Under the pieces are notes generated by a model. The model searched no databases and was not told where the DNA came from. It was given only the letters and a program-made list of their open reading frames with translations. 40,823 nt of DNA from Thermofilum sp. Its GTDB lineage: Archaea > Thermoproteota > Thermoprotei > Thermofilales > Thermofilaceae. The DNA lies in assembly GCA_020832965.1 (NCBI GenBank), contig JAJHRM010000007.1:1-40823 (forward strand), in the 5' to 3' direction. Shown here piece after piece: positions 32,631-40,823 of this stretch. The translations under genes and the position numbers were made by a program. Every line of letters starts with the position of its first letter. Within the stretch, counting starts at the first letter, position 1.

Positions 32631-33932
32631 ATGCAGGAAGCAGAGAGGAAAAAGGTTTACATTGAGACTTTTGGATGCTGGCTCAACAAGGGAGAGGCAA
32701 ACATAATCGCCACGCTACTACGCAAAAAAGGCTATGAAATCGTTACGGAGACTGAGAAAGCAGACATCATAATAGTAAACACTTGTGCAGTGAGAGGAGA
32801 CACTGAAAACAAGATCTTTAGAAGACTACAGGAGGTCAGGAAAATCTCAGAAGAAAAATCTTCAAAAATCATTGTATCTGGGTGCCTTGTTAACGTTCGC
32901 CCGAAAAGCATCCTAGACATTGTTCCTCAAGCCTCTCTTGTGGAACCAGACGCTGTCGAAAAAATACCAGAAGTCATCGAGAGAGGGGGACCTGTATACA
33001 TTTTAAGACAGTACCTAAATTTAAGAACTATTCTCCCGGATTTCGCTGGCCGATCATTTCACATTGTTCCTATTCAGAGCGGATGCCTCGGCAACTGCGC
33101 TTTCTGCATAGAGTGGGTCACCAGGGGTAAAGGGGTGAAGAGCTACGACCCTCACGCAATTATTGAAAATGTTCGAGATGCGGTTAAGAAGGGGGCGAGA
33201 GAAATACTGCTTACTGGTCAGGATGTCGCTACATATGGTTACGACTTAAAAATTACGCTCTACGACCTTCTAAAAGACCTACTTAACGAAGTTAGCGGAA
33301 CATACCGCATCAGGCTCGGCATGATGGAGCCTATGCTTCTAAATAGATTCCTTAAAAACCTTCTAATGCTTTTCAAAGATGAACGCCTCTACAGGTACTT
33401 CCATATACCAGTGCAGTCAGGAGACGACAAAATTCTGAGACTCATGCGCCGGAAATATACAGTGCAGGAATTCAAAGAAATGGTATCATGCATCAGAGGG
33501 CAGCCCTGGAGGTCTAGCATTGTCACTGACCTAATAGTCGGGTTCCCAGGAGAAGATGATGAATCATTCAAGAGGACCCTAGCATTTCTCGAGGAAGTCA
33601 GGTTTGACAAGGTTCATGTTGCTAGATACACTTTGAGGCCGTTTACAGAGGGCTATCTCATGCATGGCGTACCAGAGCCTGAGAAGAAGAGACGTAGCAA
33701 GCTAGCCACAGAGGTGACGCTGAGAGTGGCTTATGAAATCAATAAAACATACGTTGGCGAAGTAAAAGAGTCTCTGATCGAGACCCTCTCATTTAGGGGG
33801 GACTTGATGGCTAGGACAATAGAGTACAAGCCAGTGATAATTAAAAATCAGACGGCAAAAATAGGGGAACTAGTGAAAGTTAAGATAACCGATGCCTCCC
33901 CACTCCACTTATTCGGAGAGATTATTGACTAG
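32631..33932 (+). CDS. Threonylcarbamoyladenosine tRNA methylthiotransferase (MtaB/CDKAL1 type)
   Basis: 433 residues. The N-terminal cluster domain has C16, C52 and C85. The radical-SAM motif C152-x3-C156-x2-C159 (GCLGNCAFC) follows, with a TRAM-like C-terminal domain (KIGELVKVKITDA). This is the e-MtaB branch that turns t6A37 into ms2t6A37 in tRNAs reading ANN codons. ATG at 32631, six bases after ahcY, probably the same operon. The last 11 bases overlap the converging MetRS gene. Confidence 0.92.
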   Translation: MQEAERKKVYIETFGCWLNKGEANIIATLLRKKGYEIVTETEKADIIIVNTCAVRGDTENKIFRRLQEVRKISEEKSSKIIVSGCLVNVRPKSILDIVPQASLVEPDAVEKIPEVIERGGPVYILRQYLNLRTILPDFAGRSFHIVPIQSGCLGNCAFCIEWVTRGKGVKSYDPHAIIENVRDAVKKGAREILLTGQDVATYGYDLKITLYDLLKDLLNEVSGTYRIRLGMMEPMLLNRFLKNLLMLFKDERLYRYFHIPVQSGDDKILRLMRRKYTVQEFKEMVSCIRGQPWRSSIVTDLIVGFPGEDDESFKRTLAFLEEVRFDKVHVARYTLRPFTEGYLMHGVPEPEKKRRSKLATEVTLRVAYEINKTYVGEVKESLIETLSFRGDLMARTIEYKPVIIKNQTAKIGELVKVKITDASPLHLFGEIID

Positions 33933-35631
33933 ACTGAGCGCGCAATCTTATCTCTTCAATCTTCTCTACCGCTTTCCTTATGTCTTCCTCCGTAAGTTTT
34001 CTGAAGAGCGGCTTAGGTTCAGGAATTGCTTGTCCAACTGGCACGGGCTCCTTTATTTCTTCCCATCTGTGTGTTGACACTTCATCAGTGTAGCCTAACT
34101 GTGTCCAGATTTTCTGGGAGCTTGAGGGTATGTATGGGTAAAGCATTATGGCTAGGGCTTTGATAAGGTGTAGTGCAACATATATGGGCGTCGCGGCTTC
34201 CCTATCCTCGAGTTCCCACGGTTTACGGGCATTAAGGTAAGAGTTGCCTCTACTTGAGAGCTGTAGAATCTTGCCCAGCGCCTCTCTCAATTTAAAGTTC
34301 ATCATAGACGCGGCTACTTCTTCACTATACCGTGTAATTACGTCTTGTAAAGCTTTGTCCTCTTCAAGGTATTCTCCTGGTTCTGGGACCTTGCCAAAGA
34401 ACTTATTAAAGGTGATTACGAGGACTCTATGAATAAAGTTTCCAATGTTGTCGTTCAGGTCGTTATTAATGATTCTCACGAATTCTTCCCATGAGAAGTT
34501 CATATCGCGGATCTCAGGTCTCAGGCTGAGAAGCACAAATCTCCAGTAGTCCACTGAAAATACTTCCAGAGCCTCGTCAATCCATATTCCTATTCTCTTG
34601 CTCTTCGAAAACTTTAGACCCTTGAATAGGAGGTATTCAGTCGATGACACGGACCACGGCAATACGTACCCTTCACCGCTAGCCATAAGCAGAGCGGGGA
34701 AAATTATTGTATGAAAGGGTATGTTATCCTTGCCAATAAAATATACGCTCCTAGTTTCTTTATTAAGCCAAAATTCTTTCCACCTCTCCGTTTCCCCCCT
34801 ATTTTCGAAATACTCTATTGTTGCAGAAATGTATCCCAAAACTGCCTCCATCCATACGTATATTGTTTTTCCTTCTGCTCCCGGGAAGGGCGCAGGAATC
34901 CCCCACTTGTTGTCCCTAGTAAAAGCCCTGGGCTTGAGACCGTCCTTCAATATTTGTAGACTCATGTTTCGCGCATTTTGCGGCAAATTGTCGTTCTCCT
35001 GAATGTATTTTTCTAGCTCTTGTGACAGGCGAGGCAGATCAAAAAACCAGTGCATAGTTACTCTAAGTTCAGGAGGCGAGCCACAAATACTACAGTGCGG
35101 GTTTATGAGTAGTGCTGGCTCCAGTAAACGCCCACAGTTTTCACATTGATCTCCGTATGCCTTGTCGTAGCCACAGTATGGACAAGTCCCGACGACGTAT
35201 CTATCAGGTAGGAAGATTTTATCCTTCGGGCAGTAGTACATTTGAACATTGTCAGAGAATACGTATCCATTCTCGTACACTTTTCTGTAAAATTCTTGCA
35301 CGAATTTTATGTGAACCGGGCTTTCTGTCCTAGAATAATTATCAAAGCTGATGTTCCACTTCTCGAATAATTCCTTGATGAGTTTATGATTCCTCTCAGC
35401 TAATTCTTTTGGGTTTTCTCCCCTTCTTATAGCCTCAACTTCAATAGGCGTACCATGCATGTCGCTGCCGCTTACAAAGACAACTTCGTCTCCAAGCAAC
35501 CTCAGGAAACGCGCGGCAACGTCGGCTGAAAGAATGGACCCTATAAGGTTTCCTAAGTGAGGTACTCCATAGACATAGGGCCACGCTGCACATATGAGCC
35601 ACTTCTGAACTGGTCGGTTACTCCTCTGCAT
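33922..35631 (-). CDS. metG: Methionyl-tRNA synthetase
   Basis: About 569 residues. Class I signatures are HLGN (HIGH) near the N-terminus and KFSKSKR (KMSKS) near the middle, with a double zinc-knuckle insertion (CPYCG, CENCG, CSICG). The anticodon domain is complete, but no C-terminal tRNA-binding domain follows. I chose ATG 35631 because family proteins begin shortly before KWLICAAWPY and GAGGCGG precedes it; ATG 35682 would add 17 residues. The end overlaps the methylthiotransferase gene on the other strand by 11 bases. Confidence 0.95.
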   Translation of the reverse strand: MQRSNRPVQKWLICAAWPYVYGVPHLGNLIGSILSADVAARFLRLLGDEVVFVSGSDMHGTPIEVEAIRRGENPKELAERNHKLIKELFEKWNISFDNYSRTESPVHIKFVQEFYRKVYENGYVFSDNVQMYYCPKDKIFLPDRYVVGTCPYCGYDKAYGDQCENCGRLLEPALLINPHCSICGSPPELRVTMHWFFDLPRLSQELEKYIQENDNLPQNARNMSLQILKDGLKPRAFTRDNKWGIPAPFPGAEGKTIYVWMEAVLGYISATIEYFENRGETERWKEFWLNKETRSVYFIGKDNIPFHTIIFPALLMASGEGYVLPWSVSSTEYLLFKGLKFSKSKRIGIWIDEALEVFSVDYWRFVLLSLRPEIRDMNFSWEEFVRIINNDLNDNIGNFIHRVLVITFNKFFGKVPEPGEYLEEDKALQDVITRYSEEVAASMMNFKLREALGKILQLSSRGNSYLNARKPWELEDREAATPIYVALHLIKALAIMLYPYIPSSSQKIWTQLGYTDEVSTHRWEEIKEPVPVGQAIPEPKPLFRKLTEEDIRKAVEKIEEIRLRAQSSQ

Positions 35632-35860
35632 AACCGCCTCAACAGGATAAACGCTTTTAGGAATATAATGTTTGTTCTTCATTACCGGGATTCATAAATA
35701 ATGCAGCGCTAAAAACTGTAAAGTTTTATTAATTGACAACAACGATAATGCCTGCAAGGTCACGCACGCTAAGCCACGGGGATTCGCTGGGCTATTAACT
35801 CTGCACCCTGCGCGCTGGGCGATGCATAGCACATGGAGATACGCTAAAGCAAAGGAACAG

Positions 35861-37531
35861 CTATCGTGAGAGATACCTAGAGGACAGCTTTGATAGTCTT
35901 CTAGCAATTTCAATAAGTTTCTCTTCAGCGTCGTTAACCATTTTTGTATATTCTTTCTTAGTAAGCCTACCTGTTTTAAAAGCTCTTTCTATTTTTTCAA
36001 TTTCCCTCAAACTACTTGTAAGCGAGTTTGATACTTCATCAAGCTTTGAGGATAAGTCTTTCCATTCACCTTCCAGATCCTTGAGCATTTCTCTAGCGCG
36101 CCTCTCAAGTTCCTTGTCCTTTTGTTCGAAAGCTCTTAGAGCAGCGGTTATTTTCGTTATGCCCGCTCTTCTTTCTCTGAGGTTCCTGAGCTGACTGATA
36201 AGATTAGAGATCGCTTCCCCTCTTGTAGTCAATATTAGTGCTAATTCTTTTATCTTCTCTTCCTTCTGTAAGGTTCTAGCGAGGGTCTTTGTTTTTGCGC
36301 TGGAAGTTTTCCTCCTTGAAGTGTAGAAAACGCTACCTACTACCGCTAAAACGGTAAGTGAAATTGCTAGATATATGCCTAGAGGTTGTGATATCGTTGA
36401 TGCAGAAAAGTTCGGCGTTACCGTTACTGCTGGATAAGTATCGTACAGGAAAAGTGGTCCCTTTGTTGCAAACTCATAGCAATGCATATCACCGCTTGTC
36501 GTTTCAGAGATGATACCAGCTGCTGTTTGTATAATTCCCGGCAAGCATAATTCAATAGTATAGTTCCTAACCACGAAGCCTAGGCCCATATAGAGGGGTA
36601 AAGTGCTCGTTAAATTAAAGGAATAAACAAGTGAGAGTGTAGTTCTTTGGTTCCTCCTCTGAAGAGAGGTTAACATTTGATAGATGACGAGCTGTGACTG
36701 ATTTGTGGCATATACGCTTATATAATTTCTCGGAACTTGTTTAAAGCGCCAGTGTATTCCCAGGAAAGTAGCATTCCTGGGCAGATTAAAGCTGAGCTGC
36801 TCCACCCAAGCATCCGCCAGTGAGACAACCGTTAATGTATCATTGAAGAGGACCCTGTCTCCTTTCAAAATGATCCTTCTCTTTAAGTAGTCAACCCTAT
36901 AGATTGGATAACCAGTTAAAGAAATGTTTGCTGAAACCACGTCCATGCTACCGGGGGGAAAGGACTGATTATATCTAACTGTAGCTCCCGTTACGTTCCC
37001 TAGAAGAGATTTTAAGTTCATAGGCTGAGGAAGGGTTACCTGCCCAGCAACGTTGGAGATGAGCCCTGCTGGAGATAGAGGTACTGGGATAACCACTTTA
37101 ACGATTTCGGTGCTTGAGTCAATCGTGTCGAAAACGAAAGTAAAGTTTATGCTAGAGGTAGCTGGGAAACTGAACTCTAAGAGACCGCCACGTAGCTCAC
37201 CAGTGACCATGAACTTACCATTGGATGCTATGGCTATGACTAGTTTCTCCTGGTATGGGGAAATGTTGAATGCGACTTCGGTTACAGCTTGAGGCAACCT
37301 AAGACTATTAAATACTACAACGTAGCCATATTCTATTCTCCCGGAAACTCTTGCAGAAGCAGGGTAAGAGATTGCTCCATCCGCCTCCACTGCGGGGATT
37401 GCCCACAATGCAAGGATTATTAGAGCAAGGACTGCCCCCAGGCTAATTACACGTACACAGCCCCTCAAATTCAAAGACTTCACCAGTTCTTGCTCATTCT
37501 TTTTAGGCTGTGAAATGCGATATTTAAGCAT
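35861..37531 (-). CDS. Sequon-rich membrane protein with cytoplasmic coiled coil
   Basis: 556 residues. A signal-anchor-like hydrophobic segment at about 29-48 precedes a ~340-residue strand-rich outer region carrying 11 N-x-S/T sequons (NIS, NFT, NVT, NQS and others). A membrane helix lies at about 391-411 and a charged coiled coil of ~140 residues at the C-terminus. The layout suggests a cell-envelope protein anchored with a cytoplasmic stalk; family not recognised. The start is uncertain: ATG 37531 overlaps a TATA-like TTAAATAT, so a GTG at 37483 is a credible alternative. Confidence 0.7.
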   Translation of the reverse strand: MLKYRISQPKKNEQELVKSLNLRGCVRVISLGAVLALIILALWAIPAVEADGAISYPASARVSGRIEYGYVVVFNSLRLPQAVTEVAFNISPYQEKLVIAIASNGKFMVTGELRGGLLEFSFPATSSINFTFVFDTIDSSTEIVKVVIPVPLSPAGLISNVAGQVTLPQPMNLKSLLGNVTGATVRYNQSFPPGSMDVVSANISLTGYPIYRVDYLKRRIILKGDRVLFNDTLTVVSLADAWVEQLSFNLPRNATFLGIHWRFKQVPRNYISVYATNQSQLVIYQMLTSLQRRNQRTTLSLVYSFNLTSTLPLYMGLGFVVRNYTIELCLPGIIQTAAGIISETTSGDMHCYEFATKGPLFLYDTYPAVTVTPNFSASTISQPLGIYLAISLTVLAVVGSVFYTSRRKTSSAKTKTLARTLQKEEKIKELALILTTRGEAISNLISQLRNLRERRAGITKITAALRAFEQKDKELERRAREMLKDLEGEWKDLSSKLDEVSNSLTSSLREIEKIERAFKTGRLTKKEYTKMVNDAEEKLIEIARRLSKLSSRYLSR

Positions 37532-37573
37532 CTCCCCTGGGTTAGTAAAAGGCGAGTTAAGTGAGAAAGTTGC

Positions 37574-39778
37574 TTAGGGACCGATGAAGTCCTCAATTGT
37601 GGGAAGCCTCTTGGACAAGCCTTTTCGCTCCCTGATTGTTAAAGCTATCTGCTCCAGCTGAGAAGAAGGCACTGGTGCCCACCTGTAAAACTCGTACGCA
37701 AAGAAGGCTCTTCCCTGAGTTGCTTCCCTCATTTCGTCAGCGATGTTGAAGCTTTCAGCAACAGGTAGTTCCGCAAGCACCCTCATGACTAGCCCCTTCT
37801 CCTCCATAGAAATTATCTTACCTCGATGCCTATTTAAGACTGTTAAAACCCCGCTCACTTGTTGCGAAGGAACCTTAACATCCACCTTAAGTATTGGTTC
37901 AAGCAGCACAGGTTTAGCAGACAGCAAAGTCGCCATTATGCTATTTTTAGTTGCAGGCATTATTTGCGCAGGACCCCTATGCGCCGGATCTTCGTGAAGA
38001 ACTGCATCGACTAAAACAACTTTAACACCCCTCACAGGTTCCTGCGCCAACGGTCCTGCTTCCATCGTCCATCGGAAGCCCTGAATGATAGTATCCTTGA
38101 CCTCTCTCAGGTACTGAAGCCCACTTGTCCTATTAACTATCACGTTATAGTTTTCATCTATGTCCCATATGTTTCTGGCTTCATCAGTATCCCAGCCAGC
38201 GTACTCGCGAAGGATTTGAGCCCTCTCACGCCAATCCTGATCCGGGTAAACTTTCCCCTCCTGCATGAGTTTTATTGTTTCTTCATTTAGCGGCTCAGCA
38301 TAAAAGTACAGCTTATTGTGCTTATTGGGAGATTTTCCTTCAAACACCTGTCCCTTTTCACGTATTGTTTCGCGGTATCTAACTATCGGTGAAGAAGTGA
38401 CTATATCTATTCCTGTTCGCTGCTTTAACTCCCACAATGTTATCTCGAGGTGTAGTGTCCCAACCCCACTCAGCAGATACTCCCCAGTTTCTTGATTGAT
38501 ATAAACCTTTAGCGTTGGATCCTCAATTGCAAGTTTCCTCAGAGCATCAACAAGCTTGGGTAAGTCGCCACTCTTCTTAGGCTCGACTGCAATTGTCACA
38601 ACAGGTTCAGCAACATAGGCTAAATGCTCAAACGGACACATAACGTCCTTGTAGTTTGCATCTACAACGGTCTCTCCAGCCCTTGCTTTATCCAAGCCAA
38701 GCATTGCTACTATGTTGCCAGCTGAAATTTGCTCAGTTTTCTCTCTATACGGACCCATATATAGACCAACTTGCAGGACCCTGGCACTATCCTTAGCGTT
38801 TAACAGGTAAACCTCCTGTCCCTCGGTAACTGTTCCGCTGAAAACCCTTCCAGTGGCTACGTGTCCAGCATGTGGATCAATATTGATCTTGCTCACGGCT
38901 ACAACCGCGGGCCCGTCCGGGTCACAGTCTAGCATGGCTTTACCTACTACACTGTTGAGGTCTCCCTTCCAAAGCTTGGGTACCCTGTACCTCTGCGCTT
39001 CACGAGGGTTCGGTACATGTTCCACAACCATGTCCAGGAGAGCAACATAAAGCGGGAAGTCCTGTGCCAGCTTATCCTTTTCGTCTCTAAGGTAAGCGTC
39101 TACGATGTAGTCGAACTTTACCCCCTTTTCTAGTGCAAGCGGTACAGTTAATCCCCATTTGTGAAGAGCGCTTCCGAAGGCCACCTGACCTTTCGCAAAA
39201 TCCACCTTCCACTTGTCTCTAAATTCTTTGTCGGCATAAAGGTCAATAAGCGCATTAAATTCTTTCACTATTTCTACGAACCTTTGCTGTATCTCCCTGG
39301 GTTCCAGTTTCAGCTCCTTTATTAACCGGTCTACTTTGTTTATATAAAGAAGAGGTCTCACGTATTCTGCTAAAGCTTGTCTGACCACAGTCTCCGTCTG
39401 AGTCATCACTCCTTCCACCGCATCCACAACCACTATACCTCCATCCATCATTCTCAAACTCCTGGTAACATGCCCGGTAAAGTCTACGTGCCCAGGCGTA
39501 TCTACAAGGTTTATTACATAGGGCTTGCCCTCCCACTCATGGTAGAGAGACACATTTGCAGCCTTGACCGTCATTTGCCTTAACTGCTCAATTTCTACGT
39601 AATCGAGAGCCAGGGCTTGACCAGCAACTTTGGGACTTAGTATGCCCGCGCCCATAAGGAGGGAATCAGAGGTAGTTGTCTTACCATGATCAACGTGAGC
39701 CAACGTTCCTATGTTCCTAACCTGCTCAATGTTTTTCATTATTTTTGCTATGTCGCTTACCTGTTTGTATCTCACCAT
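37574..39778 (-). CDS. fusA: Translation elongation factor EF-2
   Basis: 734 residues, the normal archaeal length. GTPase motifs are AHVDHGKTT near residue 30, DTPGHVDF near 95 and NKVDR near 150, followed by the usual domains II-V. It drives ribosomal translocation and is the diphthamide-modified factor. The correct start is ATG 39778 with GGGAGAGGAT before it. The frame stays open upstream to 40033 because a decayed TnpB tail happens to be in frame, which would give a false 819-residue product. A TATA box lies inside that tail at 39825-39834. Confidence 0.96.
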   Translation of the reverse strand: MVRYKQVSDIAKIMKNIEQVRNIGTLAHVDHGKTTTSDSLLMGAGILSPKVAGQALALDYVEIEQLRQMTVKAANVSLYHEWEGKPYVINLVDTPGHVDFTGHVTRSLRMMDGGIVVVDAVEGVMTQTETVVRQALAEYVRPLLYINKVDRLIKELKLEPREIQQRFVEIVKEFNALIDLYADKEFRDKWKVDFAKGQVAFGSALHKWGLTVPLALEKGVKFDYIVDAYLRDEKDKLAQDFPLYVALLDMVVEHVPNPREAQRYRVPKLWKGDLNSVVGKAMLDCDPDGPAVVAVSKINIDPHAGHVATGRVFSGTVTEGQEVYLLNAKDSARVLQVGLYMGPYREKTEQISAGNIVAMLGLDKARAGETVVDANYKDVMCPFEHLAYVAEPVVTIAVEPKKSGDLPKLVDALRKLAIEDPTLKVYINQETGEYLLSGVGTLHLEITLWELKQRTGIDIVTSSPIVRYRETIREKGQVFEGKSPNKHNKLYFYAEPLNEETIKLMQEGKVYPDQDWRERAQILREYAGWDTDEARNIWDIDENYNVIVNRTSGLQYLREVKDTIIQGFRWTMEAGPLAQEPVRGVKVVLVDAVLHEDPAHRGPAQIMPATKNSIMATLLSAKPVLLEPILKVDVKVPSQQVSGVLTVLNRHRGKIISMEEKGLVMRVLAELPVAESFNIADEMREATQGRAFFAYEFYRWAPVPSSQLEQIALTIRERKGLSKRLPTIEDFIGP

Positions 39779-39789
39779 ATCCTCTCCCA

Positions 39790-40110
39790 CTTCTCTACCT
39801 AGTTCACCCAACGAAACAAAAACCAGCTTATAACGATTTCTGCTAAGGTCGTAGCGCGTGCGCGCCGGCCACCACCCCGCCTTTTTGCGTGTGGTCAGTA
39901 GTCGTCGCTGCTCCGCCTTGACCGGCTTCACTCCTCTGGGTGTCACTATAAAGCTTTTCGCAATGAAGCTTGTGGGCAGCTTCCCTCCCCCACGCCTGAG
40001 GATGTTCAGCGCTGCGTTGATGTCTGAGTGCATAGTGTGGCCTTGTGGGCAGTGGAGTTGCCGAGGGCGCTGGGGAGGAGCGTGTGCGAGTAGGAGCTCC
40101 GCCTCCTCAG
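39790..40110 (-). pseudogene. Decayed TnpB C-terminal part upstream of EF-2
   Basis: The minus strand reads HCPQGHTMHSDINAALNIL near 40005-40060: one arm of the TnpB zinc ribbon and the RuvC-III aspartate with the NAALNIL block. A tail KSFIVTPRG ... PVK ... ARTRYDLSRN follows. Upstream the frame is broken (stops near 40125), and no RuvC-I or -II region can be found. The C-terminal frame runs on without a stop into EF-2. The NAALNIL block separates this lineage from the intact TnpB at 12047. Confidence 0.75.
39825..39834 (-). promoter_or_regulatory. TATA box of the EF-2 gene
   Basis: GTTATAAGCT on the minus strand lies 47-56 bases before the EF-2 ATG, leaving a ~25-base leader that contains the GGGAGAGGAT ribosome site. 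It falls inside the relict TnpB reading frame. Confidence 0.6.
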
Positions 40111-40237
40111 GGGGTACTACCTCGACAGGTCAGCGATACGCCGCATACGCATACGCGAGGAACGCAGCAAGAAGCTGATGGATGGCGCGAGTACTTGAGA
40201 GGCGCCTGGTGAAGCGCGGTGTACTATAGTGCGCGTA
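40111..40237. other. Intergenic debris upstream of the PfkB-family gene
   Basis: No gene. One minus-strand frame (about 40117-40180) has an arginine-rich stretch that may be further decayed TnpB sequence, frame-shifted from the relict next to it. Confidence 0.35.
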
Positions 40238-40249
40238 ACATTTAATTTG
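40238..40249 (+). promoter_or_regulatory. TATA box of the PfkB-family gene
   Basis: ACATTTAATTTG lies 33-44 bases before the GTG at 40282, and GGGGGAT lies seven bases ahead of that codon. Confidence 0.55.
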
Positions 40250-40281
40250 TCCCGGCGAAATTTCCTTCTGGGGGATGTGTC

Positions 40282-40823
40282 GTGGATATTTATCTGCTTG
40301 GGCATCTCACCATAGACATGGTTGTTGAGGGGGACCGAATGAGAAGGAGCCTAGGCGGAACAGTCACTTTTGGTTCCCTTGCTTCGCTGAGACATGGCGC
40401 CAGGCCTCATATAATATCTAAGGTTGGCACGGACTTCCCCGATGAGTACTTAATGTTCCTCGCCAGGAATAGCATAGACATAAGTGGCGTAGCTATTTCA
40501 AGGTTCCTTCCAACTACGAAGTTCAAGCTTGTGTACCGAGGCAGCGGAGAAAGAGACCTTTACTTGCTTTCCAGGTGTGAAGACATTCTTTCTGGAGACG
40601 TTCCTCTTGGGAGAATAAAGGGAGGTATTGTAGTCATAGGTTCGCTTATGGGCGAGATACCTCCAAGCGTTGTCCAGGAGGTTTCCGAGGTAGCTTCACT
40701 TGTGGTAACTGATATTCAAGGCTATGTGCGGAGGCAACTTAGCGACAAAAGAATAGTCTTAACCTCTTCGCCTGAGGCAAGGTTAGTGATTTCCCTCTCG
40801 GACATAGTTCACGCGGAGGTGTC
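40282..40823 (+). CDS. PfkB-family sugar/nucleoside kinase, 3' end outside the window
   Basis: The first 180 codons of a ribokinase-like protein. It starts MDIYLLGHLTIDMVV, carries the first signature GGTVTFGSLASLRHGARP with KVGTDFPDEYL (about residues 25-55), and continues into the central VVIGSLMGEI strand. The ATP-binding D-T-x-G-A-G-D motif would lie beyond the edge. Substrate cannot be told (ribose, fructose-phosphate, adenosine and others). The start is GTG at 40282, supported by GGGGGAT and a TATA box. Confidence 0.85.
   Translation, partial: MDIYLLGHLTIDMVVEGDRMRRSLGGTVTFGSLASLRHGARPHIISKVGTDFPDEYLMFLARNSIDISGVAISRFLPTTKFKLVYRGSGERDLYLLSRCEDILSGDVPLGRIKGGIVVIGSLMGEIPPSVVQEVSEVASLVVTDIQGYVRRQLSDKRIVLTSSPEARLVISLSDIVHAEV

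Noticed and set aside
39779..40033. EF-2 reading frame extended to 819 residues
   Set aside because: The extra 85 codons are the tail of a decayed TnpB; the normal EF-2 length, a ribosome site and a TATA box all support the start at 39778.
1..40823. CRISPR array, rRNA genes or integrated virus
   Set aside because: No regularly spaced repeats, no rRNA sequence and no capsid, integrase or att-like duplication were seen.

Overview
The window is chromosomal DNA of a hyperthermophilic crenarchaeon (Thermoproteota). The evidence is archaeal or eukaryote-type information genes throughout: aIF2-alpha, Nop10, S27e, L44e, EF-1alpha, S3Ae, L34e, TFS, PCNA, PriSL, EF-2, Sec61-beta and tRNA-splicing endonuclease. 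Genes are short-spaced, with A/T-rich TATA boxes roughly 25-45 bases before many starts. There are also archaeal ether-lipid enzymes and a tRNA carrying a small intron-like insertion outside the anticodon loop. That last feature is typical of Thermoproteales/Thermofilales; a Thermofilum-like organism is my best guess, but no marker here proves the genus.

Layout. 1-139: 5' end of a TnpB-like gene cut by the window edge. 229-4596: translation genes (nop10, aif2a, rps27e, rpl44e on minus; EF-1alpha and rps10 on plus), a 675-base gene-poor stretch, then tRNA-Arg(CCT). 4656-10869: ZPR1 protein, zinc protein plus nucleotidyltransferase pair, XPB-like helicase with an exceptionally strong Shine-Dalgarno, S3Ae, DHH phosphoesterase and a small conserved protein. 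10.9-13.4 kb: a visibly G+C-richer accessory island with a two-gene cassette (one gene apparently frameshifted), an intact TnpB-like gene and a strongly folded region after it. 13401-15638: AglB oligosaccharyltransferase. 15.6-17.6 kb: a TnpB tail relict, a 55-residue zinc ribbon, a small membrane protein, a RecA-like ATPase with degenerate P-loop and a RuvC-fold nuclease-like protein. 17.6-19.9 kb: DGGGP synthase, an orphan coding fragment, Sec61-beta and GGGP synthase. 19.9-23.3 kb: Elf1, an OB-fold RPA-like protein coupled to a SWIM protein, and AspRS. 23.4-27.9 kb: a structured intergenic RNA candidate, L34e, Cmk, TFS, PCNA, PriL and PriS. 28-31.2 kb: MBL nuclease, phosphoribosyltransferase, EndA and MTA phosphorylase. 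31.3-40.8 kb: S-adenosylhomocysteinase, methylthiotransferase, MetRS, a sequon-rich membrane protein, EF-2, a second TnpB relict and a truncated PfkB-family kinase.

How the genes fit together. Most of the window is core machinery: translation, replication priming and clamp, transcript elongation, lipid synthesis and SAM salvage (MTA phosphorylase beside SAH hydrolase). AglB fits the 11-sequon surface protein encoded 20 kb away. EndA fits the interrupted tRNA. The accessory signal is TnpB: one intact copy, one almost identical copy at the edge, and two decayed tails of a different TnpB lineage lying immediately upstream of aglB and the EF-2 gene. No TnpA or serine recombinase and no CRISPR array were seen. 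The best candidates for undescribed biology are the TnpB island with its folded 3' region, the degenerate RecA-like/RuvC-like pair and the SWIM/RPA operon.
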